Source: Moniliophthora roreri (taxonomy: Eukaryota; Basidiomycota; Agaricomycetes; Agaricales; Marasmiaceae). From it: 64,000 nucleotides of DNA. Under the pieces are notes generated by a model. That model was given only the letters and a program-made list of their open reading frames with translations. It had not been told where the DNA came from and searched no databases. Both the position numbers and the translations under genes were made by a program. Location: contig LATX02000186.1 of the NCBI GenBank assembly GCA_001466705.2, positions 620,001 through 684,000 of the forward strand, read 5' to 3'. Of the stretch, positions 39,946 to 52,507 are shown piece by piece. Every line of letters begins with the position of its first letter. Position 1 is the stretch's first letter.

Positions 39946-41665
39946 GTAGCCACAATATGTACTTATTGCTTGACTCGTATTTGTCTAGTCTGTAAATCGT
40001 CCGAATGTATGCGTTTTTGTGTTTTCCTCGAGTCTGAACCCAACTCTCGATATCTGTCCCGTGTCCTGCGGAAGTCGTTTCCGGCAGCCTTCCGACGTTT
40101 CTTGATCGTCTCCGTGTATGGGGTCGGTCCAGGGTGTCCAGACATCGCCACTCAGGTGCGATCACACTGTGCCATCCGAAGTTCTTGCGCCGTCAGAACT
40201 ATGGTATAGTGGATAAGTGACTTACAGGGAATCTAGCATAATGTCAATGCGTGTCCGATCGCGTGAATGATTTCGTGTTCTTTGTCCTTTGAAAAAAGCC
40301 GAGGGGGAATAGTATCCCAGCATTTTGAAGTGTACCACTAGATTCTTCAAGATTGAGGCAACCTTGATGCAGGTGGAATGATACGATCAAGGGATTCCTA
40401 TGTAAGTAGGGCTTTAGACATGGAGAAAAGGCATATGAGGTAACGTCAGGTGGCTCTGTCTCTATATCTTCACATATCTCGAGTCTGGCAACCCGTTGAA
40501 CCCAAAGAGAAAACTCCTCGATAAGCTCTACTCTCCATTCCTTTTCTGGCCCGTGAAGAATCGTCTGACTTCTCGCCCTTGCAGCATGCTCTCTGGATGC
40601 CTTTTACGACCTTCTCATCCGAAATATTTTCGTCGTAGTACCAAGTTACCCCAACGATGGTGAGCCGATCTGTCATAGTAAGCTAATAATTAGGTTGCTA
40701 CCATCGAAGAAACAATCTTGAGACGAGTAATTCTGCTCCATCTTGTAGCAAAGGATGCAGCAAGTGTCCTGAGGGTCTTTTGGTGCCTTTGAATGAAGCC
40801 GGTTGATTGGCGTGAACAGTGCAAGCTGCGACAAGCCGGGGAAGTTCAATAACTTGAAGACAAAAGCAAAGAGGACCGCTGTTAGGTGGAGGTTCGGAGC
40901 CTTTTCAGGGTCATGCAGCCGGACGGGGCGCGTACAAGCCGACAACATGAAGTCAAAGCAACCTCCCAGCTCTCCACCTGGGGATGGGTCAAGATCGATG
41001 CTGCTCGTAAGGATCGTCTAGTCAATTTTTCACCTCTGAAGAATACTCACATGATGTCCAAGGAAAGCAAGAAAACGCTCTCAGCAGCCAACCTGCTGAG
41101 ACTGATGGTTTAATAGCATTTGATGGCCTCCGACAAAGTTGAAATGCTCAATTCCTGTATAGATGACTGAATAGCTTGCAGAAAAGCTGGAACAGAAGAA
41201 GTTTGGGTCGTGCAAGCAACGAGAAGATTCGGTCTAACAGTTCGACTAGTAGAAAGCTCGTCAATGCCGATATTCTCAGTGGGATTATAACTGAGTTTGA
41301 TGAGAAGATTGAGCACTGAGATCAATAATGGGAGAATATAAGGGTACTTACGAGCTTCCAGAGCGAAGATTTCAGGCTTGAGGCGATGGATGAAAAACTG
41401 AAAAGACCAGTGGTCCCGGTCAGGTCCACATGATCGCGACTTGGACCGCGACCCGGACTTCCTAGGATTTTTTTCCCGTCATATCCTCATCCTTGGTTCG
41501 TCGTCTCACCACCCGTCCCGTCCACTACACCAATATCGTGTATTTCTCATATTTGGACCTGAAAAGCTTGACCTCTGTCATTACGGCTCGCGTATCAGGG
41601 ACGTCCATCAGCCTCATTCAGCTGACCTCCTGCAACGCACGACATTGGGGACATGGCCAGGAACG
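39946..41665. other. Intergenic with possible unrecognised minus-strand frames
   Basis: Minus-strand frames at about 41325-41110, 40948-40673 and 40676-40470 are open with plausible splice ends between them (for example gtaagtaccc near 41350), but no domain is recognised. They may form a small lineage-specific gene or be noise. Confidence 0.35.
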
Positions 41666-41673
41666 TATAAATA
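41666..41673 (+). promoter_or_regulatory. TATA box of the GH92 gene
   Basis: TATAAATA lies 46 bp upstream of the ATG at 41712. Confidence 0.6.
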
Positions 41674-41711
41674 GCGAGCGGCTTGGACGGTTTACGGCCT
41701 GACTGGTGACC

Positions 41712-44700
41712 ATGAGGTTCGCTCTAGTCTACCTGCTGGGAGCAGCGAGTGCCGTTTGTGCGCAAGATGACTTTGATCCTCTGCAATTCATGAACCTGTT
41801 CATTGGAACGGTTAATGGAGGCCATACATTTCCAGGTGTATCTTACAGGCTTTCTTCTGGCAAAATACACATTACTAAAGAAAGTGCAGGTGCAACGGTA
41901 CCGCATGGAATGGTCAAAGTAGGCATGGACACGGACTCCCCAGGAAATGCAAGTCTGGCAGTTTCTGATTCCTCTACAAGTAAATCTCACGTGTTTGGTG
42001 GTCATTAGCATGCAGGATATGACGGAGATCCACAATACAACGTTACGGGATTCTCTCAGTTGCATCAAGAAGGGACCGGTGGTGTGAGCCAGAATTCACT
42101 CTCACTAATCGTGCACTCACTTTGTACATTCACAGGCTGTACCGCTCTCAAATTTCAAGCTATTCCCCATTTTAAACTGCACCGCCTTTGAACAATGCCT
42201 CACCACCATTGCTTCCCGCAAAATTCTTCGAAAAGTCCTACCCGACGGCTCCCCGGACGACTTCGCTTCTCCAGGCTACTTTTCCACCAACTTGTCCAAC
42301 TCTATCCGCGTCGAGCTCGCATCGACCCGCAGAACTGCTTTACATCGGTACACCTTTCCAGCTGAATCGGTCACTCCTCGTATACTCCTGGATGTTACCA
42401 ACGATGGACAAATAAGCGGTATTGACCCTACAATGGTGATTGATCCTGAGACTGGTAGAATAATCGGTACTTTGGTTGCCTTCCTCGTCGTGTACTTTCC
42501 TGCTGATTCCCAGGTAGCTAGTGGAAACTACGCCGCATCCTTTGGTCCAGACCGATACAATGCCTACGCATGCGTTGATTTCAGAGGCTCAGGTTATGAC
42601 TTTGACGGACCAAGTGAATATGGACCGTATAAGATCAATTATCCTGATCTTTGGGGAACAGATATACATCAGCATTACTACAGTGCGTTCGCCTTGTCGC
42701 TTTCAAACTCAGTCCGAATCTCAACTCGTTAAAGGTTGGGGCTCGGAACATGGTGGCCTAGTCGGCTTCCCATCAAATCCATCCAAACCTTCTTCAATCT
42801 TGGCAAGGGTCGGCGTCTCGCTTATTTCGACGGAACAGGCATGCTGGAACGCCGAGAAAGAGATACCAGACTGGGATTTCGAGAGGGTCGTCAAGGAATC
42901 AGAAGGCGCATGGAGAGACATCTTGGTAAGGGTCAAAGTAGGTCAGGAAGGTGTCGACAGGAACACGACGGAGCTGTTATATTCGTCGGTAAGGATTTCT
43001 CGTAGATTTAGTTGCCCGAAGATTGAGGTCTATGTAGCTGTACAGAACGCATCTTGTACCTGCCGATTGTGAGCTTCGGTTTCTGTTGCAAGAATATGCA
43101 GGCTGACGCAATACCAAGATACTGGCGAAAACCCCGGCTGGAGCTCTTCAGAACCTTACTATGATGCTTTTTACTGCAACGTTCGTAATACTCGTTCAAA
43201 AACTACTCGCTTCTCCGGAATAACCACATAAAACAGTGGGACACCTACCGGACCCTATTCCCCCTCATGACAATGCATGATCCGGAGAACTTCGCTCGGA
43301 TCGTACGAGGCATGATCGATATCCAGAGACATGAAGGCTGGTTACCGGAGTGCAGAGAGATGGGAACAAAACAGTGCGCGTTTTCCGGTTTATTTCGACT
43401 TGAGTATTAACTGATCGATGAAGGTTCATCGAAGGAGGAAGCCGTGAGTACTACAAGTCCAGGCAATGTTCGCTCTGACACGAAGGACTTGAACGTAGAC
43501 GGAGACCCTATTCTGGCAGAATTCTTTGTCAAGTACGTCTCTTGAAACTCAGGACCCACATACTTATGTTTATACGTATGATCACAGATTACAAGCTCAC
43601 GTTGAAGATCTCAAAGTTTCCTCCTCGGACCTCTACACCGCTCTTATTACTGACGCTGAGAGTACACCGCTGAACTGGAATGTCCAGGGGAGGCAGGCGG
43701 ATGTTTGGATCGAGAAAGGTGGGCAGTTCTCCCTGCTAATAACTCCTTGATGTTGATAGAGACGCACAGGATACATCCCATCCGATACAACTTACCGAGG
43801 GGGAGCGAATACGAAGCAGGTGTCACGTTCGGTGGAGGTAAGGCTTCAAATCCCTCCACATGCTGCCTTATATATGCAGCTCCTTGTTCCATTTATGCAG
43901 TACGCTCTCGATGACTTCACTATCTCTCAAGTAGCCAAGTTACTCAACAAGACCTCTGATGCCCAGAAGGTGTGCCCTCTCAACCATCCTCTCTCTGACA
44001 TTCTCATACATCAAATTAGTACGCCAAACGTGCAACCAACTTCCTCAACTCCTGGAACCCCGACGTCGTAGCACCGGACGCGCCCAGCATCGTGGGATTC
44101 ATGCAACCCAAGTTTGCGAACGGAACGTGGAATTATACCGACCCGAGACATTGTAGTGTCAATGATCCGCTAAAAGCGACGTGCTTCTTGAATGCGATAA
44201 GGAGAGATGGTTTCTATGAGAGTTCGCCTATTGTAGTGAGTTGTGGTTGCCATTCTGTTTTACTGGCAAGTACACTGATTCTAATTTAGTATTCACAGGT
44301 ACAGTTATGAGGTGGGACGCAGGGGCAGAACGAGGAACTTACGCTCATTGTGCAGTACGTTCCCCAAGATACAGCCAAGTTGATCGAGCTGCAAGGGGGT
44401 CCGGAAAAGTTTGTTGAGAGGCTTGATTGGATCTTTAAGCATGTACGTATTTCTTCCACTTCTCGTGTCTTTGGCCAACCTTCGAACAGAACTACTTTGA
44501 CTCGACGAACGAGCCTTCTCAGCAAATCCCGTACATGTACCACTATGCCAATCAGCCTGGTAGAACAGCAGAGCGCGTGAGGCAAACAATCAGTGAGGCG
44601 TTCAATACGAGTGCGAATGGATTGCCTGGGAATGATGGTGAGTCGTTCTTCCGAAAGCACGGACAAATGAATGCTTACTCTGATTGCAGATTCCGGTGCC

Positions 44701-45092
44701 ATGGGCAGCTATGTCGTCTTCTACCTCGCTGGAATGTATCCCCTCCCAGCAACGCGTCAGGTTCTACTCTCATCGCCATATTTCCCGTCAATATCCTTCA
44801 CGAACCCAGTCTTCGGTACAACGACCATGGTCAAGTCGATAAACTTTGGGAAAGGCAATATTTATGTCAAGGTTTATTCCTTTTCTCCCTCTGGGTTAGT
44901 TATCATGCTGACCAGGTGAATCAGGGTGTGAAAGTGGATGGAGAAATGTACAAGTCGAACTGTTACCTGGAATGGGATATATTTGAGCGAGGTGCTGTGG
45001 TAGAATTGGAGTTGACGGACGATGCGAATGTTACGTGTGGGGACGGGCCCGAGGCATTACCACCGTCGCTTTCGACTGGGGGATATGATTGA
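41712..45092 (+). CDS. Secreted GH92 alpha-1,2-mannosidase
   Basis: It is a multi-exon gene from ATG 41712 (MRFALVYLLGAASAVCAQ signal peptide) to TGA 45092. Family blocks in order: FMNLFIGTVNGGHTFPG, ATVPHGMVKVGMDT, HAGYDGDPQYNVTGFSQLH, FGPDRYNAYACVDF, then LYRTHLVPAD, YYDAFYCN, WDTYRTLFPLMTMHDPENF, GWLPECREMGTKQ, GDPILAEFF, NEPSQQIPYMYHYANQPGR and DDSGAMGSYVVFYLAGMYP. These are characteristic of GH92 exo-alpha-mannosidases, which are calcium dependent and trim alpha-mannosides from N-glycans or mannan. Several introns occur inside motifs (for example PAD|YTGENPGW). No inactivating change was seen in the blocks checked. Confidence 0.88.
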
Positions 45093-45287
45093 GGCTTGTT
45101 TTCGTACATGTGCTCTTGAATTCAACCGGATCCCTCTACTCAGCGAGATAATACGCGGAGAATTCAGAATAGAACCCCGGATGTGGGCTTCAAGGGATTA
45201 ACCAACAATGTTCACAAGGATTGATTCAAAAGTGATTTGTACATCACATAGAAACTATTGACAGAGGACAGGGCGCTTATATCCAAG

Positions 45288-47349
45288 TTAATAGTTCTCG
45301 ACGACAAAACGGCAGGAGGCATCAGATCCATCACTGGCAACAAGGAGAGATTCCTTGGCTTCGCCGGCGCGGCTAGACAGGTAGGCCGTCTTGCCATCTT
45401 GGCCTTGGTAGCCGGAGATGGACAATCTCACTAGGCCGTTCACAAGGGTATTGACCCCAAGAGCTAGTCCACCGGAGGGGCCTTTGCACTGCACGTACTT
45501 GATTCCGTACATATTGACATAGCTGCCATAGCCTGAGATGAATGTAAGAATCCTTCCATGAGATTGTGGATTGACCACTCACCAACACCAATAAGGTTCA
45601 CTTTATTGCCGTCTTGCTTCACTGTGAATTTGGCATTGTCGTCGACCGCTCCGTGTGAGAAGACAAGTCCCTTGTCATTAGTGACGCGGAGGTAGGCGCC
45701 ATGCGAGTCTCTGAGGGCGATCGTACCGCTGACCTGAGCGCTGTAAAATCGCGCAGTATCCGAATATCAGTGAGCATTTTTCAAAAAGAAATAAAAAAGA
45801 AAAAGTCTGTCCACGTACACACTGTCGATGTAGAAACGGCATGTATCGACCGCACAGCGCTTGACAGCGAGCGAGCCGTTGTATGAAGCATTTCCTGGCT
45901 CACTTGAAAGGAAGTAGGTCGCTCCGTTCTGGCCTTGATATCCGGAGATGGTAAGGAATACCGTTCCGTCGCCGTTGTATCCAACTCCAAGAGTGAGGCC
46001 ACCGCCTGGTCCCTCACATTTAACATCGTCAACATAGTACATGTTCACGTATTTTCCGTTCTTTCCTAGGAGATAATCAATTGTTATTACCCAAGCTTCT
46101 CTGAGCAACATGCTATAAGATACGCACCAATCAGAGCCAGCTTAGACCCGCTGCGTTTAACGGTGAACTTGGCGTTATCATCAGCTACACTGCTAGTACA
46201 GGTGAGACCACCAGATTCGGTGACTTTCATGTAGCAGCCTTCCTGGTTTCGCAGTGTGATGACACCAGTCACGTTGATCTTGGTGCTAGAGCGGTTCCGG
46301 AACTGTCTCAACCAAGCGTCGGGATAACGGAGAGTATATCTGTACTCACATTGGTTCAATCCGGAAACGACAGTGTTCGTTCTCCGTCTTCGCGACAGCG
46401 AGTGAGCCATGGTATGATTCATTGCCGGGAAGGTTCGATAGGAAGTAGGTCTTGCCGTCTTGACCGGAGTATCCAGAAATGGTCAGATTGACTCTTCTGA
46501 GTGGACGATTATAGAGGCCAACTGCCAATCCTCCACCAGGCCCTTCGCACTTCACATCATCGACGTAGTACATGTTTACATATTTGCCGTTGCTCCCTGT
46601 AATGGAATGAGAAGCATGTTACTAGTCAGACTGGAGACTACTCACCGATGAGGGCGTATTTACTGCCAGAAGCCTGTGCTTCGAAAATTGCATTTTCTTC
46701 AACAAAAGTCTTGTCAAATGTCAGCCCATTAGTACTAGTCACGCTCATGAATTTGCCATTCATGTCTTTGAGCGCAACTGTTCCTGTAAGGGTGGCTTTG
46801 CCACTAGAAATGATTGCTGTAAGGGTTTCCATATCATAGAATGGCCAGAATGATTCGCTTACATGGGTTCAATGACAAAGAAGGTGGAGCGATCTTGCTC
46901 TTTCTTGACCGCCAGCGATCCGTGGTATGATGCATTACCAGGTTCGCAGGAAACGTAGTACGTCTTTCCATCTTGACCACTGAATCCCGAGATGCCGAAC
47001 TGAACGAAATAATCATCAAGGAAGATGACTGAAACGTCCAGACCTCCTCCAGGACCCTCGCACTTGATGTCGTCGAGGTAGTACATGTTCATGTACTTCT
47101 CATTGTGGCCTTTTCAAATTTCATAGGTGTTTAGTTTCAGAACTGCACAACTATAGATCGACAAGAGGACCTACCGACTAGTGCGATTTTACCACTAGAG
47201 CGGGGAACAACGGTGAAGATGGCATTGTCGTCAAAGTCCGCGCTGGTAAACTCGAGGCCGTTGGTCGAGGTCACCTTCATATATTTGCCGTCTGCATCGC
47301 GAATGGCAATGGTGCTGCTGACGGCTGGGTTGAACTTCTGAGAAGACAT
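45288..47349 (-). CDS. Four-repeat protein with fascin/beta-trefoil-like units, 544 aa
   Basis: Eight exons splice in phase to 545 codons: 47349-47175, 47109-46863, 46803-46646, 46596-46350, 46285-46128, 46065-45819, 45740-45583 and 45532-45288. Odd exons are 158 nt (the first is 158 plus a 17-nt start) and even exons are 247 nt (the last, with stop, is 245). Each 158/247 pair encodes one repeat of about 135 residues. Each repeat has (G)KYMKVTSTNGL, DDNAIFTV, GKIALVG, then KYVNMYYVDDVKCEGPGGGL, ISGYSGQDGKTYFLS and GNASYHGSLAV. There is no signal peptide. Four tandem units of this size with GKYM...NGL starts recall the four beta-trefoils of fascin; a carbohydrate-binding or cytoskeletal role is inference only. 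Confidence 0.85.
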
Positions 47350-47419
47350 TTTGGAGTTGAGCTGAGATAGTATGAATGAGATACTTGGGTGTGTGATATG
47401 ACAACCCACCTCTGAAGCT

Positions 47420-47427
47420 CTTTTATA
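47420..47427 (-). promoter_or_regulatory. TATA box of the four-repeat gene
   Basis: TATAAAAG on the minus strand lies 71 bp upstream of the ATG at 47349. Confidence 0.55.
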
Positions 47428-48382
47428 CCAATCGACTCGCTATTGGACCGTTTATGGCAAATTGACTGTCGGCAGCACGGCGGTGTAGACTGGCTTCTGA
47501 CTCCATGACTTAGTCGCAAATCGGTAGCAAATTACTGCCTACGTGGAAAAAATGGTCAGCTGAGCCACATCGTGCAAGACCCAACACCAAGTCTTGCTTG
47601 CGAGGGTCCTGTCAAGGTGAACTCCGTCAACCCCAAAACCAACAAACATTCCTTACCTTCCCAAACGTAAGGCCGGAACCCTTAATAATGACAAGTGGCA
47701 TGGATGTGGGCTTGACTAATTTAACTTCGGTTGGAACGGCCTGGAATCAGCCTCCAGGACGTGTCACCTAGTAGAATCTCGGAGCAGCAAGTTGCCGGTC
47801 TCTAACGTCGTGACGGCTATCTACCGCATCGCATACAGAAGCTGGTAATTTGAGATTTCCAGGTTTGCCAACCGTCTGACTGTGACCATCTTGGATTGCA
47901 GCATTGACCAGATATTCCGGGGACATGGGTCACCGATCAGTCTCTTCCAGTTCGGAAGGTAGCTATAACTTCTGGCTTCCAGTACCTTCGAACAACTGAC
48001 ACATTTGCCAGTACCGTCCAAGGCGGGCGCGTTTAGAAGCCAAAGCCTGTGAAACAGTGAATCACGTCAATAATCTGGCCAGAACGACCCTCTTACCTTC
48101 TATCAAAAATTGAACAACCTTCATACTGGGCCCAAATGAAAACAGCTGACACAGAATTCTTGAGCGTAACCGAGCAGTATTGCCTCGAACTTTGCTTACC
48201 ATGGTCCTGTCAAGCAGTAAACATCGTGGTCTCTTCAGCACAAAACCACCTCACCTTGGACATGTTAGGAGTTGCGAGAAGACTATCAAGGACTCAATCC
48301 CCGTGCACATACTGCGCGTCTGTAAGTACTCCTTCGCGTTTTCCATCCCCTGACCGTACTGCCTAACCCCTATACCACCCAG
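47428..48382. other. Intergenic, no gene supported
   Basis: Short frames on both strands (for example minus 48021-47821 with CVSCSKVL) have no clear partner exons. The right end changes into the repeat block at 48383. Confidence 0.4.
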
Positions 48383-48569
48383 CTAACCCCGAACCGACGT
48401 AGCGTGAGATACAAGCTCTAACCGGTCGAGGCTAAGTTCCTTCGCAAATTTTTGCGAAGGAACTTACCCTCAACCGCACCTCCTAACGCCTAATGCCTAA
48501 CGCCTAACCGACTCAGCGTGAGGTACAAGCTCCAACAGGTCGAGGGTAATTTTTTTGCGAAGGAACTTA
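48383..48569. repeat. Two direct repeat units of about 113 bp
   Basis: The motif agcgtgag(a/g)tacaagctc, followed by gtcgag and tttgcgaaggaactta, occurs at 48401-48466 and again at 48514-48569. A CCTAACGCCTAATGCCTAACG run lies between them. The second unit lacks the left arm of the palindrome. Confidence 0.7.
48433..48466. repeat. Perfect 16-bp palindrome with 2-bp centre
   Basis: The left arm 48433-48448 (taagttccttcgcaaa) is the exact reverse complement of 48451-48466, separated by TT. The right arm alone recurs at 48554-48569. Confidence 0.85.
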
Positions 48570-49111
48570 CTGTAGCGAGTACCGGCTTCGCCGGATACGA
48601 TTTCCTTTTACGACCGTGATGACATCCATTTTACTCATCCTCTTCTTTTCATACGACTCCATTCAGACTTGTATTTCCTCTCTCTCTCACAGCCGTCTCT
48701 TACATCCTGCTCTTACATCCTGTTCACACATCCTTCGAGACAGCCTCTCGATATTTCGTACCTATTTCTTACTTCCTTCTTAGTATTTGATATTTTATTT
48801 ATTTGATTATATTCTTAGTATTTAAGAAACTCACTGTGTATTAGCTAGGCAGAATATGATTCTCAGTCTAGTTATTTCCCAGCGCGAAGACACCAGCATT
48901 TTCATCAAGAACCTTCAGAACCTTGTGCCGTGACTAATCTCACGTCACAAATTTTTAACTAGCCCTTATTATCCTTCACACGAGCTCATCCCATCTGGAT
49001 CACCTGGGAACGGCCATCCTAGACTTCCGACTGGATCAAGCTTCAGCGAAGGACCTCTCTTTCTGTTCTATTTAATTATTGTGAGTTTCTACATTCTATC
49101 ACTTTACTAAT

Positions 49112-50748
49112 ATGTCTACTAGAAGAGATGGACTTCGTCCTCGCGAAGGAGGACAAGCCATAACCACATCGCGTATTCCTGTGCGCCGACCGAATAATGT
49201 TCCTGGACTTACATCTGGGATCGGGCCTTCGGAAGCCCAAACGTCAATGCCAAGAGAAGACTCGAATAGACGTAAGCATAGCTCAAGGTCTGCAAAGTAA
49301 CGCACAGGGTACAGACGGAAATATAGATCAACCGACGAACCAAGTCGGTGATCCGCCCCCAGTACCTTCAAGGGAACCAGGGCCCGAAGACCTAGAATCT
49401 TCGATAAGACCTTCTCGTGCGGGTATGGACGCATATCCCGGACAAGGCACGGATGAAGACACGGAACGTGAAAGTGACGGCCGAAATTCAGCTTTTGGGT
49501 CCGTCACTCACGGTTTCTATCGGTCTCCGTTTCGAAACAGAAGATAACCATAATAACTAGTATCAGTTGTAAAAGGTAATAAATTTTGATTGAAATTTTT
49601 TTGTACTCCTTTATAGTTAATAAATTGTGTTTTTCGGTACCTGATTTGAACCTGGATAGCAGGGCTCGTACCGGCTTAGGAGAAAGGAACCCATGGGTAA
49701 AGCCGACTCGCGTGTCGCGAAGCCGGACGGACGTTCCTGGTAGGAAGAGTCCAGTACTAGTAACTAAGAATAGATATTCTTTGCTTACCTCCTCTGACAA
49801 TGGTGATGAAGAAAGTTACCATGAGTCTAGTAAAGAGCCAGAAGCCAGCTCAAGCAAAGTCCCCTTAGACAAGGGCAAGTCCCGAGACTTTAAAGGTAAT
49901 GATTTGGTAGTAGATATTAATGAAGAAGATATCACTCCTGAAATCCAACAAGCGATACTTGACACCTTTAAAGAAGCTATGAAAATTAACAAGCTCAGGG
50001 ACCCAATGATGACTTACCTGAATAAAAGGGGTCTCACAGAAAGCTCCCTAGAACAGGCTCCAGTCAAGAAAGAATCAGGATCAGACATAGACTCTGATTC
50101 TGGCAAATGCAAGCGATCTCCTAAAAAGAAGGAAAAATGTAAGCGTAAGCTATCTAAAGAAAGACAAGCATGAGAAAGGAAGAAACGAGCCTCAACTGTA
50201 CTCACCAACAGTGAAGATGAACGAGTGGCTAAGAAGATCAATAGCCATCATGGTCATAGCAGAAGAATCTCAGCTGAAAGGAAACCCACCAGGTTCGGTA
50301 GCAAAGTAGCTCGTCCTGAAGATAACATACTGCCCAGAACTCCATTGGCTCATATGTTGGGGATTAAACTGTCTTCCCGAAGACCAGAAGGAGATCCGGA
50401 CAGCTCTAGTTCCAGTTCATCAGACTCAGATGATATTCCTAAGAAACATAAAAGCAAGCATAAGGAATTCTTGTCAAATCTGAGCTCTTCAGAAAGGACA
50501 GAATCAGAAGACTCATTCAGTGATTATTATAGCCTGAGACCACATATTGTAAATAAATCTCAAATTTGGTTGAAGCCAGAAGCTCCAAAGGAATATGATG
50601 GCAAAGCTGTCCTCTGAGACTTTGAAACTTTTGGATGGCAGGCTAAATATTACTGTGAGGATGGGAATGTACCACCTAATATGCAGGTAGTATGAATATC
50701 TTACTTCCTTAAGGGAAAGGCGCTTGACTTTTATCATAACTCAGTAAA
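49112..50748 (+). pseudogene. gag pseudogene, N-terminal and capsid part
   Basis: The open stretches at 49112-49300, 49586-50173 and 50225-50617 read a gag-like protein with charged spacers (DSSSSSSSDSDD) and a capsid start (EAPKEYDGKAV). They are separated by stops and frame changes. In-frame TGA codons at 50171, 50615 and 50692 sit where CGA would give a sensible protein. Confidence 0.65.
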
Positions 50749-52507
50749 TCGATGATATGCATAACTTTTACCTTTTATTTCGAATGCAAATAGAGAATAT
50801 TTTGCACTTTTATAGTTGAAAATGACATAGATAAGGGAATTGAGGACTAGTGTGAGCCCTGAGCAGCTAGTCAAAGCGAGTAGTAGAGAAGGATATAAAA
50901 TATTAGCAGAGTAATGGTTGATGGTAGGCCATACAAGGGTACCTGACCACTGCTAGTATGAAAATAAACGGCAAATCTGAACACAGAGGAGCATCCTGAA
51001 ACCTGTAGGGAATAACACCACATAATACTTCTCTATTGAAAGCATACCAAAGGGAATATTTCACTTTTAACAATATTTCCAATCTATACCCAACTTGAAG
51101 GAAGAATAAAAGCCTTCAATGATACACATACGAGAATATTATCGAGAAACAGATATGAAACAGAGGATGACAAATTATTGGCGAGGGATACTCGAGATAC
51201 CAACTGTCAAATTGAAGAATGAAATAGATGATCGGCTACCAGAAGTGTACCTGTATCATGGAAGAACAGAAGACAAAGCTGTATGACGAGAAGGCAGCAT
51301 GGCTGAGCCTATGTGTATGCTTTAGACACAAAAAAGGAAGCATATTGTGTGTCCATAGAGCAGATGATAGAAGACAGAGAAGGAAGGAACCATGTGGAGT
51401 GGCATGGAAGTATAATATTTTCAAATGGAGTCGGAAGGAGAGCTGTTTGATAGAGAGAATTGCAAATGGTTAGTGTCAGAAGACAGCACAATTGTCAAAG
51501 AAAAAGAATAAAAGAGATTATGGCTATGAAGCCTGACTACAATCAGACACTGTGACAGAGAAATTACCAAACACAGTTCAGTTTATATAATATTTATCAC
51601 CCGACTCAGTTTTATTTGTATTTGTGACAGATATATTAGATTATTTATGTTGTAGGGTATATAAGGGGACATGTTTTGTAGGTGGAAAGCAGGAGAGATA
51701 CTGCCCACTGATTACCAGAGTGTATGACGTTGTTCAGGTAGAAGAGCTACCAGCAATCAGTATTTTTCAACCACTTTGGGCCCTAGCTTATTTAGTTGTG
51801 CAAGAGGCACAGGCTAGTTGAGACCTGAAATTGTAACCCAAACCAGAGATATAAATAAAAGCTAGGAAGAGCTTAGTTTTTAATGCAAGAGGCGTGTTTT
51901 CCGATAAGAGAAACATTGTATCAGTCTACTAAGAGAGTAGCTGATGTGCATCAGTATAGTCTGGTGTTTCGATGTGAATCAGAGAGGGTTTCAGGCTAGC
52001 AGTGTCTAGGAGATTTGTCCTCTTGAGAATTGTTGCAGAACATAGCTAAGAGGGCTATATTCAGGTACAAGAGGTACCTTTGTTCTCACTTAGAAGAAGT
52101 TTATTCTTTGGGCAGTTTCTGGCCGAAATCTATACCAGTATTTGCTTTCAAAGTGATTAATAAAACTACAAAACCGATAAATATTATACAAATGAACACC
52201 TATTTTCGATCTGAGAAGTTGTTTTGAAGGCAATCATCTCTGAACTACTGAGCAAGACATTGAGAATTATTCTTGACATTGTGGTAACAGTGAATCATGC
52301 TGAACCAACTCACAAACAAAACTGAGAATCAAGAACTTATATATACCTTTTTCGAGGGTATTTTGGCACTACAGGCCTCATGTTTTCATAGTAGAGGCAT
52401 AGGTTTTTGAGCATCTTCATTGAAATCCCCAGAAATGGACACTACAGCTATTCTTATGAGAACTGTTCAATTACTGCTTCCCATGTAACTTTCAACAGCT
52501 GCAGCAT
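50749..52507. mobile_element. AT-rich insertion inside the gag remnant
   Basis: The gag similarity stops near 50748 and resumes near 52510 (TFVAKIEEIMDSIG). The intervening DNA has many stops in all frames and shares short blocks with 61740-62640, such as cctgaaacctgtagggaa (50996-51013 and 61979-61996) and a GGACTAG...GAGCCC...CTAGTCA block. Both regions also have a tatataagg motif (51659 and 62675). It is probably a remnant of another LTR-type element; the family is unknown. Confidence 0.5.

Noticed and set aside
48361..48510. Telomere-like CCTAAC repeats.
   Set aside because: The units are irregular (CCTAACG, CCTAATG, CTAACCC) and few; they do not form a fungal TTAGGG array.
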